NCBI RefSeq assembly: GCF_025685625.1
Contig: NZ_JAGSYI010000001.1
Span: 930,001 to 994,000, forward strand
Reading direction: 5' to 3'
DNA: 64,000 nucleotides
Origin: Acidicapsa acidisoli
GTDB lineage: Bacteria > Acidobacteriota > Terriglobia > Terriglobales > Acidobacteriaceae
This document shows, piece by piece, positions 34,416 to 43,803 of this stretch (position 1 is the stretch's first letter; each line of letters opens with the position of its first letter). The notes beneath the pieces were generated by a model. It saw only the letters and a list, made by a program, of their open reading frames with translations, was not told the DNA's origin and made no database searches. Made by a program: the position numbers and the translations under genes.

Positions 34416-35467
34416 AGCGTGTCCGCAGCTGCTAAACGAGGATCGATGACGATCTTCATCAGGTTTGGCTCTCTCGAATGCAGCCTTTCAAACCAGCTTG
34501 CGCCGTCGCTGAGCGGCGCGACCGCAGTGATGAGAGGCGTAACTCGAATCTTTCCGTTCGAAACTAACTCGATCGCCTCGGGATACTCCCCTGCCGAGGC
34601 GCACGAACCCTGCAAGCGGATCTGCCGCGAGACGACCTTTTGCAGAGGCAACGTAACCTGGGGCGTGATGTTGCCAACGAGCGTGACCGTGCCGCCTTTG
34701 CGCACTGCGTCGACTGCGGCGGAGACGGTTTCATCGCGCCCAACCGCTTCCAGAACGAGATCCACACCTCGCCCGCCGGTCAGCCGCATGACTTCCTCGG
34801 CCATCGCCGTTCCGGAGGCAAGAATGGTCTCGTCTGCACCGGAGTTTTCGGCCAGTTTTAGCCGTGTGGCGTCGACATCTGTGACCAGAATGCGAGAGCA
34901 GCCCGCTACCCGCGCCGCCTGCAGGATCAGAAGGCCGATCATTCCAGCGCCGATCACAAGAGCTGTTTCCCCGCCTTTGAGATCGGAGACCTTGACGGCG
35001 TGCAGGGCAACGGAGACAGCTTCCAGCATCGCCGCGTCGGCGAAAGGCAGCTCTGCGGGCAAGCGATACACAATGTGCTGAGGAACCGTGACAAACTCCG
35101 CGAAGGCTCCAGCGCGGCGAAAGTCCGGGGTGGAAACCCCGACGACCTGACGGTTGTCGCAGAGATTGATTTCGCCGTCGAGACAAAACTGGCAGGCCCC
35201 GCAATAGACGGTCGAATCGAAGGTGACGCGGTCGCCGACTGCGAACCCGCTGACACCCTCGCCGACTTCGGCAACAATGCCCGCAGCCTCATGGCCCATG
35301 ACGAGCGGCGGAATCCGGCGGCCTGACGAGCCGTCATATCCATGCACGTCGCTGCCGCAGATTCCACAGGCGGCGACCTGAACCAACACTTCCCCCGGCC
35401 CCGCGACTGGGCGGGGTAGTTCTGCAACTTCCAGCTTGCTGTACTCGGACAAAAGTAGCGCCTTCAT
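34412..35467 (-). CDS. Zinc-dependent alcohol/polyol dehydrogenase (MDR family)
   Basis: The start is ATG 35467 (MKALLLSEYSKLEVAELPRP), giving 351 residues. The catalytic zinc ligands are C37 (CGICGSD) and H59-E60 (MGHEAAG). The structural zinc site has four cysteines, C89, C92, C95 and C103 (YCGACQFCLDGEINLC). The NAD domain carries ALVIGAGMIGLLILQAA. It resembles threonine, sorbitol and galactitol-1-phosphate dehydrogenases. It is coupled by a 4-base overlap to an SDR enzyme, and the pair probably oxidises a sugar alcohol or sugar acid. The divergent Fpg gene begins 110 bases upstream. Confidence 0.9.
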   Translation of the reverse strand: MKALLLSEYSKLEVAELPRPVAGPGEVLVQVAACGICGSDVHGYDGSSGRRIPPLVMGHEAAGIVAEVGEGVSGFAVGDRVTFDSTVYCGACQFCLDGEINLCDNRQVVGVSTPDFRRAGAFAEFVTVPQHIVYRLPAELPFADAAMLEAVSVALHAVKVSDLKGGETALVIGAGMIGLLILQAARVAGCSRILVTDVDATRLKLAENSGADETILASGTAMAEEVMRLTGGRGVDLVLEAVGRDETVSAAVDAVRKGGTVTLVGNITPQVTLPLQKVVSRQIRLQGSCASAGEYPEAIELVSNGKIRVTPLITAVAPLSDGASWFERLHSREPNLMKIVIDPRLAAADTL

Positions 35468-35577
35468 GGCGTGTGCAACCTCGCATACCAATGTACTACC
35501 TTGGGCAACTGCCCCTGCCACGGATTGAGACAATCAAAAGCTTGCAAATTGCTCCGGCAATAGGCAAGCTCATTCCC

Positions 35578-36477
35578 ATGCCCGAATTGCCCGACATTAC
35601 GGCGTATATTTCGGCGCTGGAAGCGCGCATTCTCGGCGAAGAGCTGGAAAGCGTTCGCATCGCCAGTGCCTTTCTGCTGCGCACCGCCCATCCCGCCGTC
35701 TCTGAGACCGAAGGCAAGACCGTGCGCGAACTGCGTCGCATCGGCAAGCGCATCGCAATTGGCGTTGACGACGATCTTTGGCTGGTTCTGCATCTGATGA
35801 TCGCCGGGCGTCTTCACTGGCGGCCGCCCGACGCAAAGCTCGCGGGCCGCAATTACCTTGCCGCCTTCGATTTTCCAAAGGGCTCGCTGGTATTGACCGA
35901 GGCAGGTTCGAAGCGGCGCGCTTCTCTGCACATCGTCGCCGGAGAAGCCGCACTCAATGCGATGAACCCCGGCGGTGTCGAAGTCTTTGCGACAGATCTG
36001 GATGGATTTCGCAAGGCGCTCTCAGCCGAGAACCGTACCCTCAAGCGGGCGCTCACCGACCCGCGCATCGTTAGCGGAATCGGCAATGCGTATTCGGACG
36101 AAATTCTGCACGCCGCGCAGCTTTCGCCCGTTACTCTGACACACAAACTTGGCGTCGAAGAATGGAATCGGCTGTTCACTGCAACAAGGGAAACTCTTCA
36201 GCTATGGATGGATCGGATGAATGCCGAGGCCGCCAGATCGTTTCCGGAAAAGGTGACCGCGTTCCGGCGGGAGATGGCCGTGCATGGCCGCTTCGGCCAG
36301 CCATGTCCACGATGCGGCGAAAAGGTGCAGCGCATTCGCTACGCAGACAATGAGACGGACTATTGCGCGCGATGCCAGACCGGCGGACGGCTGCTGGCAG
36401 ACCGAAGCCTGTCGAGACTGATGAAGTCTGACTGGCCACGTACGCTCGATGAACTTGAAGCTATCAAGCACAAATAA
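35578..36477 (+). CDS. Fpg/Nei-family DNA glycosylase with extended C-terminus
   Basis: The start is ATG 35578, which gives the required N-terminal Pro-Glu (MPELPD) used as the Schiff-base nucleophile; the frame is open upstream. The 299-residue protein shows K57 (RIGKR), the helix-two-turn-helix (RIVSGIGNAYSDEIL, N170) and a zinc finger with C243, C246, C263 and C266 (CPRC, CARC). Fpg/Nei enzymes excise oxidised bases from DNA. Two oddities: the loop before the second cysteine pair reads ADNETDYC instead of the usual GRxTxYC, so the zinc-finger arginine is not visible, and 33 residues follow the last cysteine, where Fpg normally ends within about 5. Confidence 0.88.
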   Translation: MPELPDITAYISALEARILGEELESVRIASAFLLRTAHPAVSETEGKTVRELRRIGKRIAIGVDDDLWLVLHLMIAGRLHWRPPDAKLAGRNYLAAFDFPKGSLVLTEAGSKRRASLHIVAGEAALNAMNPGGVEVFATDLDGFRKALSAENRTLKRALTDPRIVSGIGNAYSDEILHAAQLSPVTLTHKLGVEEWNRLFTATRETLQLWMDRMNAEAARSFPEKVTAFRREMAVHGRFGQPCPRCGEKVQRIRYADNETDYCARCQTGGRLLADRSLSRLMKSDWPRTLDELEAIKHK

Positions 36478-36609
36478 CGACGCTGATTGACCGGTAAAGC
36501 AACCGATGGAAGACGGCAATTGCGTTGAGGCGTCGAGCCGAGTAGCATGGCCACGTTGACCTTTCGATTTACGATAGACAATCCAAGAAACCGCGCAGGA
36601 ATCCAAGGG

Positions 36610-39600
36610 ATGAAAAAGAGTCTGCTGCTCGCCATTCTTCTGCTTGGCGTCTCTTCGGCTGCATTCGCAGCTTCTGTCTTTACAACACGGCTTGACGACC
36701 CCGGGGCTGTGTATCTCACAGCTCAGGAATTTGGCGTGCACGGCGATGGGGTTGCCGATGACAGCGCAGCGATTCAGGCTGCGATTGATAAGACTGACAC
36801 CAAAGCGACCGAAGGCATTGTCTTTGTGCCCTCGGGCCGTTACCGGCTGACTCGCACCATCTATATTCCGCTGGGCATTCGTGTGATCGGCTATGGCGCG
36901 ACTCGTCCGGTCTTCGTGCTCGCCGATCATACTCCCGGCTTTCAAACCGGTATAGGCGACATGGTGATTTTCACCGGTGCGCATCACAGCGGGAGCGCGG
37001 CTGTTCGCGTACCGTTTCCGACCCCCGGCAGCGTGCCGCCAAATGATGCGATTGCGGACGCGCATCCGAGCACATTCTATTCGGCGATGAGCAATATCGA
37101 CTTCGAGATCGGCGCAGGCAATCCGGCGGCGATTGCGATTCGCTTTCATGCAGCGCAGCATGCGTATCTCAGCCACATCGATTTTCATATCGGTTCCGGG
37201 CTCGCTGCTTTGACTCAGATCGGCAATGAAGCTGAGGATCTGCATTTCTACGACGGACGCTATGGGATTCTCACGGAGAAGCCTTCGCCTGCGTGGCAGT
37301 TCACGCTGATCGATTCCGTCTTCGAAGGCCAGCGCGAGTCGGCGATTCGCGAGCATGAGGCCAATCTCACGCTGATCCACGACACCTTCCGCAATGTGCC
37401 AACCGCCATCGATATCGATCCGCATTACTCAGATGAGCTTTGGGTCAAGGACTGCCAGTTCGAGAATGTCTCCGCGCAGGCCGTGATCATCAGCAACGAA
37501 AAGAGTCCGCTCACAGAGATCGGATTCGAGAATGCAGTGCTAAAGAATGTGCCAACCTTTGCGCTCTTCCGTGAGAGTGGAAAGAAGGTCTCCGGCAAAG
37601 GCGGAATCTATCAGGTCCGCAATTTCAACTATGGCCTGATCGTGCCCGGCGAAGGAGTGATGGGCTCAATCGAAATGCTATATGACGCGATGCCGCTGGG
37701 CAGTCTATCGGCGCCGCTCAAATCAGCGATTCCCGCCTTGCCGACAACGGATACGTGGGTGAACGTGCATACGCTTGGAGTCGTTGGAGACGGGACGACA
37801 GATGACACAGCCGCGATCCAGAAGGCTGTCGACACGCATCGCGTGCTTTACTTCCCGAGCGGCCATTACGTTGTGAGAAACACGATCACGCTAAAGCCTG
37901 ACACTGTGCTGATCGGACTGCATCCGACTTTGACGCAGTTTGATCTGCTCGATGAGACGGCGGGCTATCAAGGCGTGGGTGCGCCTAAGGCCGTGATCGC
38001 TTCGCCTGCGGGCGGGACGAACATCTTGAGCGGCATCGGAATCTTCACCGGTGGCGTCAATGCGCGCGCCGTCGCTCTGCTTTGGAAGTCGAGCGCGGAT
38101 TCACTGGTGGATGATGTGCGCTTTCTTGGCGGTCATGGCAGCGGGACGAATCCTTACAACAACAACCACACGGCCGATCCTGATCTGCACAAGCGATGGG
38201 ATGGGCAATACCCAAGCCTGTGGGTAACGCAAGGCGGCGGTGGAACCTTTGCGGATATCTGGACTCCGGACACCTTTGCGCAAGCGGGATTCTTAGTTTC
38301 GGACACGAAAACTCCGGGCCATATCTATGAGTTGTCTACCGAGCACCACGTTCGTAACGAGATCAAGTTTGATCATGCGGAGAACTGGGATCTCAATGCG
38401 CCGCAGACCGAAGAGGAAGCCGGCGAGAGTCCTGAATCCTTGTCGCTGGAGTTCGACTGGTCGAAGAACATTACCGTCGCGAACTATCACGGTTATCGCG
38501 TGACGCGAACGCGAGCGCCCTTTTCGGCTGCGGTTCGCATTTATAACTCCGCGAACATACATTTCCGCAATCTGCATGTGAATGCCGAGAGCGGATATGC
38601 CACCTGCGATGACAACGGCTGTGGCACATTTCTCCGGGTGAGTAAGTTCCCTTATGAGAATGCTATCGAGGATGTGACGCGTCATCTGGAGGTTCGCGAG
38701 CGCGAGTTCGCGGTGCTCGACATTCCCGCACAACCAGTAACTCCCACACCAGTGGACGTCTCTGCAGTGCTCACGCCCGGCGCAAAAGTCGAAAGGCTCG
38801 AAGACGGCTTCTTTTCGATCTCCGGGGCTGCTGTGGATGCGGCAGGCAAGCTATATTTCGTCGATCATCACCAGCAGCGCATCTTCGGCTGGTCGCAGGC
38901 CGAGGGTCTTACGATCGAGCGGGACAGTCCGCTCGATCCGGTGAATCTGGCTTTCGACAAAACAGGTGATTTGCTGGTGCTTTCTTCCGATGGGCCTGCA
39001 GGAACGGCTTATTCGTTTCGTCCCGGCTCGCCGTATGATCCAATAGCAGTTCTTTCCTTGCGGGATACAAGGCCGCATCCAGAAGCGGCAGCAGTGTTAC
39101 CGGTCAACTATTGGAACAACGGGGAGTTCAAGGACCAGCTTGATCCCAGGACATACACTTACACCACGCTTCCAGAGATGTTTGCACAGGATGTATCGAC
39201 GTCCAAGGCAAAGGAGTATGTATCTCCAGATGGCAGCCTGTTTCTGCCTGCGGGGCGCGTCTTCCAGCAAGGGCCACCGGACTCAAGTGGATGGCGCTTC
39301 TCCGACAATCTCGACACTTACGGATTCACGAGTGCTCTGCCCGGCAAGCGGGTATATGTGAGCAGCGAATCGGAAGATCGCACCTACAGCGCCCTCGTCG
39401 GAGCAGACGGCACGCTGGGAGATCTGAAGCCATTTGCAGAACGCGGGGGTGAAAGTGTCGCGGTCGATCGTAAAGGCAATGTCTATGTTGCGAACGGCCA
39501 GATCTTTGTCTACAACCCGGCGGGAAAGCTGATTGGCGAGATCGATGTGCCGGAACGGCCGATTGATATCATCTTTGGCGGCGCTGACGATGACACGCTG

Positions 39601-39654
39601 TTTATCCTCGCCCACCACGCACTCTTCGCTGCAAAGGTGCGGGCTTCGGAATGA
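36610..39654 (+). CDS. Right-handed beta-helix, pectate-lyase-3/GH28-like exported protein with propeller-like end
   Basis: The start is ATG 36610 (MKKSLLLAILLLGVSSAAFAA, a Sec signal) with AGGA 9 bases upstream. In the 1014-residue product the pectate_lyase_3 start motif occurs twice: EFGVHGDGVADDSAAIQAAI (about 38) and LGVVGDGTTDDTAAIQKAV (about 397), each followed by beta-helix strands. From about residue 740 the sequence changes to propeller-like repeats (AVDAAGKLYFVDHHQQRIFG, NLAFDKTGDLLVLSSDGPAG, VAVDRKGNVYVANGQIF), as in NHL/SMP-30 folds. It probably binds or cleaves a uronic-acid polysaccharide. No catalytic set can be assigned from sequence alone. Convergent with an MFS gene 3 bases away. 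Confidence 0.83.
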   Translation: MKKSLLLAILLLGVSSAAFAASVFTTRLDDPGAVYLTAQEFGVHGDGVADDSAAIQAAIDKTDTKATEGIVFVPSGRYRLTRTIYIPLGIRVIGYGATRPVFVLADHTPGFQTGIGDMVIFTGAHHSGSAAVRVPFPTPGSVPPNDAIADAHPSTFYSAMSNIDFEIGAGNPAAIAIRFHAAQHAYLSHIDFHIGSGLAALTQIGNEAEDLHFYDGRYGILTEKPSPAWQFTLIDSVFEGQRESAIREHEANLTLIHDTFRNVPTAIDIDPHYSDELWVKDCQFENVSAQAVIISNEKSPLTEIGFENAVLKNVPTFALFRESGKKVSGKGGIYQVRNFNYGLIVPGEGVMGSIEMLYDAMPLGSLSAPLKSAIPALPTTDTWVNVHTLGVVGDGTTDDTAAIQKAVDTHRVLYFPSGHYVVRNTITLKPDTVLIGLHPTLTQFDLLDETAGYQGVGAPKAVIASPAGGTNILSGIGIFTGGVNARAVALLWKSSADSLVDDVRFLGGHGSGTNPYNNNHTADPDLHKRWDGQYPSLWVTQGGGGTFADIWTPDTFAQAGFLVSDTKTPGHIYELSTEHHVRNEIKFDHAENWDLNAPQTEEEAGESPESLSLEFDWSKNITVANYHGYRVTRTRAPFSAAVRIYNSANIHFRNLHVNAESGYATCDDNGCGTFLRVSKFPYENAIEDVTRHLEVREREFAVLDIPAQPVTPTPVDVSAVLTPGAKVERLEDGFFSISGAAVDAAGKLYFVDHHQQRIFGWSQAEGLTIERDSPLDPVNLAFDKTGDLLVLSSDGPAGTAYSFRPGSPYDPIAVLSLRDTRPHPEAAAVLPVNYWNNGEFKDQLDPRTYTYTTLPEMFAQDVSTSKAKEYVSPDGSLFLPAGRVFQQGPPDSSGWRFSDNLDTYGFTSALPGKRVYVSSESEDRTYSALVGADGTLGDLKPFAERGGESVAVDRKGNVYVANGQIFVYNPAGKLIGEIDVPERPIDIIFGGADDDTLFILAHHALFAAKVRASE

Positions 39655-39657
39655 TGC

Positions 39658-40986
39658 TCAATAGGAATCCGCCACGAGCGGGCGTGGCTCGCTGATTTGG
39701 ATTGGCTCCTTCACGATCAGAAGATACGAGAGTGCGCCGAGGATCGAGACCATCGCGCAGATTACCAGTGTGAGATGAAAGGAGTGGGTGCGATCGAGAA
39801 GCCAGCCTGTGATAACAGGCGCAAAGGACGCGAAGATGAAGCTGCCGAAGTTCTGGATGGTCGCGACAGAGGCGACGATTTCGGCGGGCGCTATCGATTG
39901 CACCAGACCCCAACCTGAGTTGCCTGCCAGATAGGTGAAGAAGAGCGCCATGCCAATGCCGAAGGCCGCGCCTGTTGCGCCCGAGATGTATGGAACGAGC
40001 AGTGTGCACAGGGCGGAACACGTCATTCCGATCACCAGAAGAGTCCTGTGCGTCCTGATCGGCGGAACCCCATGGCGAACGAGAAAGTCAGCGAGGATGC
40101 CGCTGAGCATCATGCCGACTGCGCCGCAGGCGAAGGGGATGACAGCGATGACTCCGGTGGCCGAGACGCTTACGTGATGCACGGCTTCGAGGTAGTTCGG
40201 CATCCACGACATATACAGCCACACGGTATAGTTGACGCCTCCAAAGCCAAGCATCATTCCCCAGACAGTGCGGAGACGAAAGAGGCCTGTCCACTGCGAG
40301 AAAGTGATAGCAGAGCTTCTGCTTCCCTCACGCGAGGACTGGAGGTAAGCCTGCTCAGCGGCGTCGAGAGAAACATGCTTCCGGTCACGATAAAAGGCGT
40401 ACCAGGCGATAGAAAGAAGCACACCAGGAATCCCAATCAGCATGAACATTCCGCGCCAGCCAAAGGCCAGCATAGTTACGGTGAGAATCGGCGGAGCAAT
40501 CGCCTGACCAAGGGTCGTGGCAGAGTTGACGATTCCCATCGGCGTAGCGCGGTCGCGAACATTGAACCAGTCATTGACCGATTTGACGGCCGAGACGACA
40601 AATGGCGCTTCGCCGGCGGCCAAGCCGATGCGAGCCGCGAAGAAGGATGCGAAGCCACGGACAAGACCAGTCGCCGCCTGCGTTACGGACCAGAGAAACA
40701 TGCCCGCTCCGAGCACGACGCGCTCGCCGATGCGGTCGAGAAGGATGCCCATCGGCAGTTGCGAGATGGCGTAAGAGAGCGAGAAGACCGAAAGCAGGAA
40801 CCCCATGCGCGTGGCCGAGATGCCGAGATCGGCGCGGATGGTGGTGTTGGCGATGGCAAGCGAGCCGCGGTCGATGTAGTTGATGATGCCCGCGATGGAG
40901 AGGATGGAGACGGCGAAGAACTGAATTCTGGCGATACGGCGCGGTTTGTGCGGTGCGGTTTGAGAAGCCATGCTCTTTGCAATCAT
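39658..40986 (-). CDS. MFS transporter, hexuronate/ACS type
   Basis: This protein of about 442 residues has 12 predicted membrane segments with ACS-family features: IAGIINYIDRGSLAIANTTIR (helix 1, quoted in part), YAISQLPMGILLDRIGERVVL after helix 2, and GEAPFVVSAVKSVNDWFNVRDRATPMGIVNSATTLGQAIA. The start is uncertain between ATG 40986 and ATG 40971; neither has a strong ribosome site, and the frame extends upstream to 41034. It would import galacturonate, glucarate or a similar acid, which fits the beta-helix protein next door. The two are convergent with a 3-base gap, so they are not one transcript. Degenerate 17-base repeats lie in its upstream region. Confidence 0.87.
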   Translation of the reverse strand: MIAKSMASQTAPHKPRRIARIQFFAVSILSIAGIINYIDRGSLAIANTTIRADLGISATRMGFLLSVFSLSYAISQLPMGILLDRIGERVVLGAGMFLWSVTQAATGLVRGFASFFAARIGLAAGEAPFVVSAVKSVNDWFNVRDRATPMGIVNSATTLGQAIAPPILTVTMLAFGWRGMFMLIGIPGVLLSIAWYAFYRDRKHVSLDAAEQAYLQSSREGSRSSAITFSQWTGLFRLRTVWGMMLGFGGVNYTVWLYMSWMPNYLEAVHHVSVSATGVIAVIPFACGAVGMMLSGILADFLVRHGVPPIRTHRTLLVIGMTCSALCTLLVPYISGATGAAFGIGMALFFTYLAGNSGWGLVQSIAPAEIVASVATIQNFGSFIFASFAPVITGWLLDRTHSFHLTLVICAMVSILGALSYLLIVKEPIQISEPRPLVADSY

Positions 40987-41034
40987 CCAATGCCGTCTAT
41001 GGCGATGCGGCGGCGCATGGCAAGTGTAGAACAT

Positions 41035-41089
41035 ACGTGGCTGAATTCGTCACGTGGCTGGAATCGTTGATCGCGTGATCGGAATGGTT
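41035..41089. repeat. Degenerate 17-bp tandem repeats between MFS and M1 peptidase genes
   Basis: ACGTGGCTGAATTCGTC (41035-41051) and ACGTGGCTGGAATCGTT (41052-41068) are adjacent and agree at 14 of 17 bases. A third, weaker copy GCGTGATCGGAATGGTT lies at 41073-41089. GCGTGATC recurs at 41103-41110. They fill the divergent promoter region and could be regulator sites. Confidence 0.45.
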
Positions 41090-41188
41090 GAATGAATTCG
41101 CCGCGTGATCACCCACGGCGGCTATGCAGGAGAGATTATTCTAGGCAGACAGTACTTTGCTCGTTGACGCCTTGGAGGATTCTTACGG

Positions 41189-43198
41189 ATGCGTTTTTAT
41201 CGACGGATGATGTGGTCTTGCCTATGCTTGCTCGCTCTCACGATTGCCGGAATGGCCGCCGGCGCACAGACAAATGCTGCATCTAGTCCGGTCACGACTC
41301 AATCGACTTATGACCCGCGACTGACCTTTGCTCCGCTGACTTTGCCCGATCCGGTCAACCAGTACCGCTCCAGCAACGGCGCGCCGGGGCCCGCCTACTG
41401 GCAGAATGAGGCGGACTACGAGATGCATGCCGATCTCGATACGAAAGCCAAGGCTCTGCGCAACGATGAGGTGATTACCTATACCAACAACAGCCCGGAT
41501 GTACTGCCCAGCCTGTGGATACACATGGAGCAAAACATCTACCGCAAGGACGCGAGGGCGCGCGTGGCCAATGGGATGCGTCCGCGGCGAAGGCAGACGC
41601 CGGATGACGAGGAGAACTCGAATGGTCGAACCACCGATGGCTTTGTTCTCGATTCGGTTGAGATCGAACAGGGCAAGGAGCGCGTAAAGGCTGACTACAT
41701 CGTCGATGACACGCGGATGCAGGTTCGGCTGCCCAAGCCAATGGCGCCGAAGGGCAGTGTGCTCAAGTTACATATCCAGTATCACTATCAGATTCCCGGC
41801 GTGTGGGGTGGTCGCACGTCCTGGGGAATGTCGAAGCAGGGCGAGATTTACGATATAGCCCAGTGGTATCTCCGCATGTGCGTGTACGACGATCTGCGCG
41901 GCTGGGACACGCTGCCCTACATTGGCAGCGAGTTTTACCTTGAGTATGGCCACTTCGATTACTACCTGACGGTCCCGAGCGAGATGATTGTGGCCGGCTC
42001 CGGGGAGTTGGTGAATGCGAAGGATGTCTTGACGAAGACAGAACTTGACCGTCTGGACGCGGCCCGCAAAAGCGATAAGACGGTCGTCATTCGCAGCGTG
42101 GATGAGGTGAAAGACCCGGCCAGCCGCCCCAAAGTTGGAGGCACTCTTACCTGGCACTTCCGCATGGACCACACGCGCGACGTTTCCTGGAGCGCGAGCC
42201 CGGTTTTTGTGTGGGATGCGGCTCGCATCAATCTGCCCGATGGAAAAACCAGTCTTGCTGAAAGCGTTTATCCGCCGGAAAGCACAGGCGAAGAAGCATG
42301 GTCGCGATCTACCGAATATGTGAAGGACACCGTTGAGCGATTCTCTCGCCAGTGGTTCCCGTACCCCTGGCCGGCGGCGATCAATGTGGCTGGATTCTCA
42401 ACCGGAATGGAATATCCGGGGATTGTTTTTGACGGCATTGAAGACAAAGGCAAGACGCTCTTCTGGATCACGGCGCATGAGATCGGCCACGACTGGTTTC
42501 CGATGATCGTGGGATCGAATGAGCGCCGCAATGCATTCATGGACGAAGGCTTCAACACCTTCATCGACATCGGGGAATCGGCTGAATTTCAAGGCGGGGT
42601 CTATGGTCCGAAACGCGACTCGGAATACTCTGCAAATGGAGAGCCAGCCGACACGATCCTCAAGGTGCTGGACAATCCAGCCGCTCCGAATATTCTCATG
42701 CCCGCAGATGCTTATCCATGGACGCTTGGTCATCCGGTGAGCTACTTCAAGGGCGCTTACGGCATGGTGCTGCTGCGCGAGCAGATCCTTGGCAAGGATC
42801 GATTTGATTGGGCCTTTCACAAATACATTCGCGATTGGGCTTACAAACATCCCTCGCCCTCGGACTTCTTCCGCGAGATGAGCAGTGAAGGCGGCGAAGA
42901 CCTGGGCTGGTTCTGGCGCGGATGGTACATGAACAACTGGCGCTTCGATATGGCGGTTACCGCCATCGATGGCACGCACGTGACACTGGTAAACAAAGGA
43001 CAACTGGTGCTTCCGGCGACCGTTGAAGTGCAATATACCGATGGAACCAAAGAGCGCTTTCGCGTGCCGGTGGAGAGTTGGGAGTCCAAGGGCGAATTGG
43101 CATGGCTGGGGGAGAAGCCAGTCGCGTCTGTCATTGTCGATCCCGATCATGTGCTGCCGGATGACGATCGCAGCAACAATTCGATGAGCGCAAAGTAA
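41189..43198 (+). CDS. Exported M1-family zinc metallopeptidase (aminopeptidase N-like)
   Basis: This 669-residue protein has a signal peptide (SCLCLLALTIAGMAAGAQ) and starts at ATG 41189 with GGAGGA 10 bases upstream. The zinc motif is H430-E431-x-x-H434 (HEIGHDW) followed after 18 residues by E453 (FMDEGFNTF), exactly the gluzincin spacing. The aminopeptidase signature is represented by STGMEYPGIVF (the GxMEN exopeptidase loop, here GMEYP). This replacement of the asparagine is typical of the M1 branch with atypical amino-end recognition. It would digest peptides in the periplasm or outside. Single gene, divergent from an MFS carrier. Confidence 0.9.
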   Translation: MRFYRRMMWSCLCLLALTIAGMAAGAQTNAASSPVTTQSTYDPRLTFAPLTLPDPVNQYRSSNGAPGPAYWQNEADYEMHADLDTKAKALRNDEVITYTNNSPDVLPSLWIHMEQNIYRKDARARVANGMRPRRRQTPDDEENSNGRTTDGFVLDSVEIEQGKERVKADYIVDDTRMQVRLPKPMAPKGSVLKLHIQYHYQIPGVWGGRTSWGMSKQGEIYDIAQWYLRMCVYDDLRGWDTLPYIGSEFYLEYGHFDYYLTVPSEMIVAGSGELVNAKDVLTKTELDRLDAARKSDKTVVIRSVDEVKDPASRPKVGGTLTWHFRMDHTRDVSWSASPVFVWDAARINLPDGKTSLAESVYPPESTGEEAWSRSTEYVKDTVERFSRQWFPYPWPAAINVAGFSTGMEYPGIVFDGIEDKGKTLFWITAHEIGHDWFPMIVGSNERRNAFMDEGFNTFIDIGESAEFQGGVYGPKRDSEYSANGEPADTILKVLDNPAAPNILMPADAYPWTLGHPVSYFKGAYGMVLLREQILGKDRFDWAFHKYIRDWAYKHPSPSDFFREMSSEGGEDLGWFWRGWYMNNWRFDMAVTAIDGTHVTLVNKGQLVLPATVEVQYTDGTKERFRVPVESWESKGELAWLGEKPVASVIVDPDHVLPDDDRSNNSMSAK

Positions 43199-43207
43199 CG
43201 CAAATCG

Positions 43208-43803
43208 TTATACCTCGACAGCCTGCGCGAGAGTCGCTGCCAGCGTCTTGACTCCGCGCAGGTCCATCTTGCCTGTGCCTAGCAGTGGCAGCGCGTCAAC
43301 ATGGAAGAAGAGGTTCGCCTTCGGCTTCCGGAGCGCGGGCAGATCGCTTTTTTGCAATTTATCGAGCACTGAAGCGAGTTTTTCCTCCGACAGCGTGGAC
43401 AGCACGGCAATGCGCTCACCCTTCTTTTCATCGGGCAGGATGTTACCGAGAGAACCTGCTCGGTGACTCCAGCAAATTCATGCAGCCTGTCTTCGATGGT
43501 GATATGGGGCACCATCTCACCGCCGATCTTGCTGAAGCTCGAGAGACGATCAGTGATGGTGAGAAAGCCGTCTTCCTCCATCATGGCGACGTCGCCGGTC
43601 GTGTACCAGCCGTCTTTCAGCACCTCGGCCGTCTTTTCCGGGCGTCCCGGAGAGCCCTTCATCACGTTGGGCCCTTTCACCAGCAGCGTTCCAGCAGTAT
43701 CGGGAGCAACTGGCTCCCGGGGTTTCTATATCGACGATCTTTACCGAGACTCCAGGCAAGAGATGGCCGATCCGGCCACGTCTTGAGGCAGCCTGGTGCA
43801 GTG
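43208..43803 (-). pseudogene. C-terminal remnant of an acyl-CoA/acyl-ACP synthetase (Aas/AMP-binding type), two frameshifts
   Basis: Only the last 195 or so codons of an AMP-binding enzyme remain, and they are split over three frames. The first piece reads SRRGRIGHLLPGVSVKIVD. After a shift near 43715-43722 the second piece reads [38 protein letters not shown] and [11 protein letters not shown]. After another shift near 43435-43445 the third reads [18 protein letters not shown] and [16 protein letters not shown]. Both shifts are explained by loss of one base. The adenylation core and any acyltransferase domain are absent. The 5' end abuts the truncated GntR gene, so a deletion joined the two. 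Family assignment (2-acylglycerophosphoethanolamine acyltransferase-like) is from the C-terminal motifs only. Confidence 0.8.

Noticed and set aside
33747-35081. Plus-strand open frame of 444 codons opposite the SDR and zinc dehydrogenase genes
   Set aside because: It spans two real coupled genes on the other strand and has no protein-like motifs.
36202-37425. Minus-strand open frame of 407 codons across the Fpg and beta-helix genes
   Set aside because: Overlaps two supported genes and has no ribosome site or domain.
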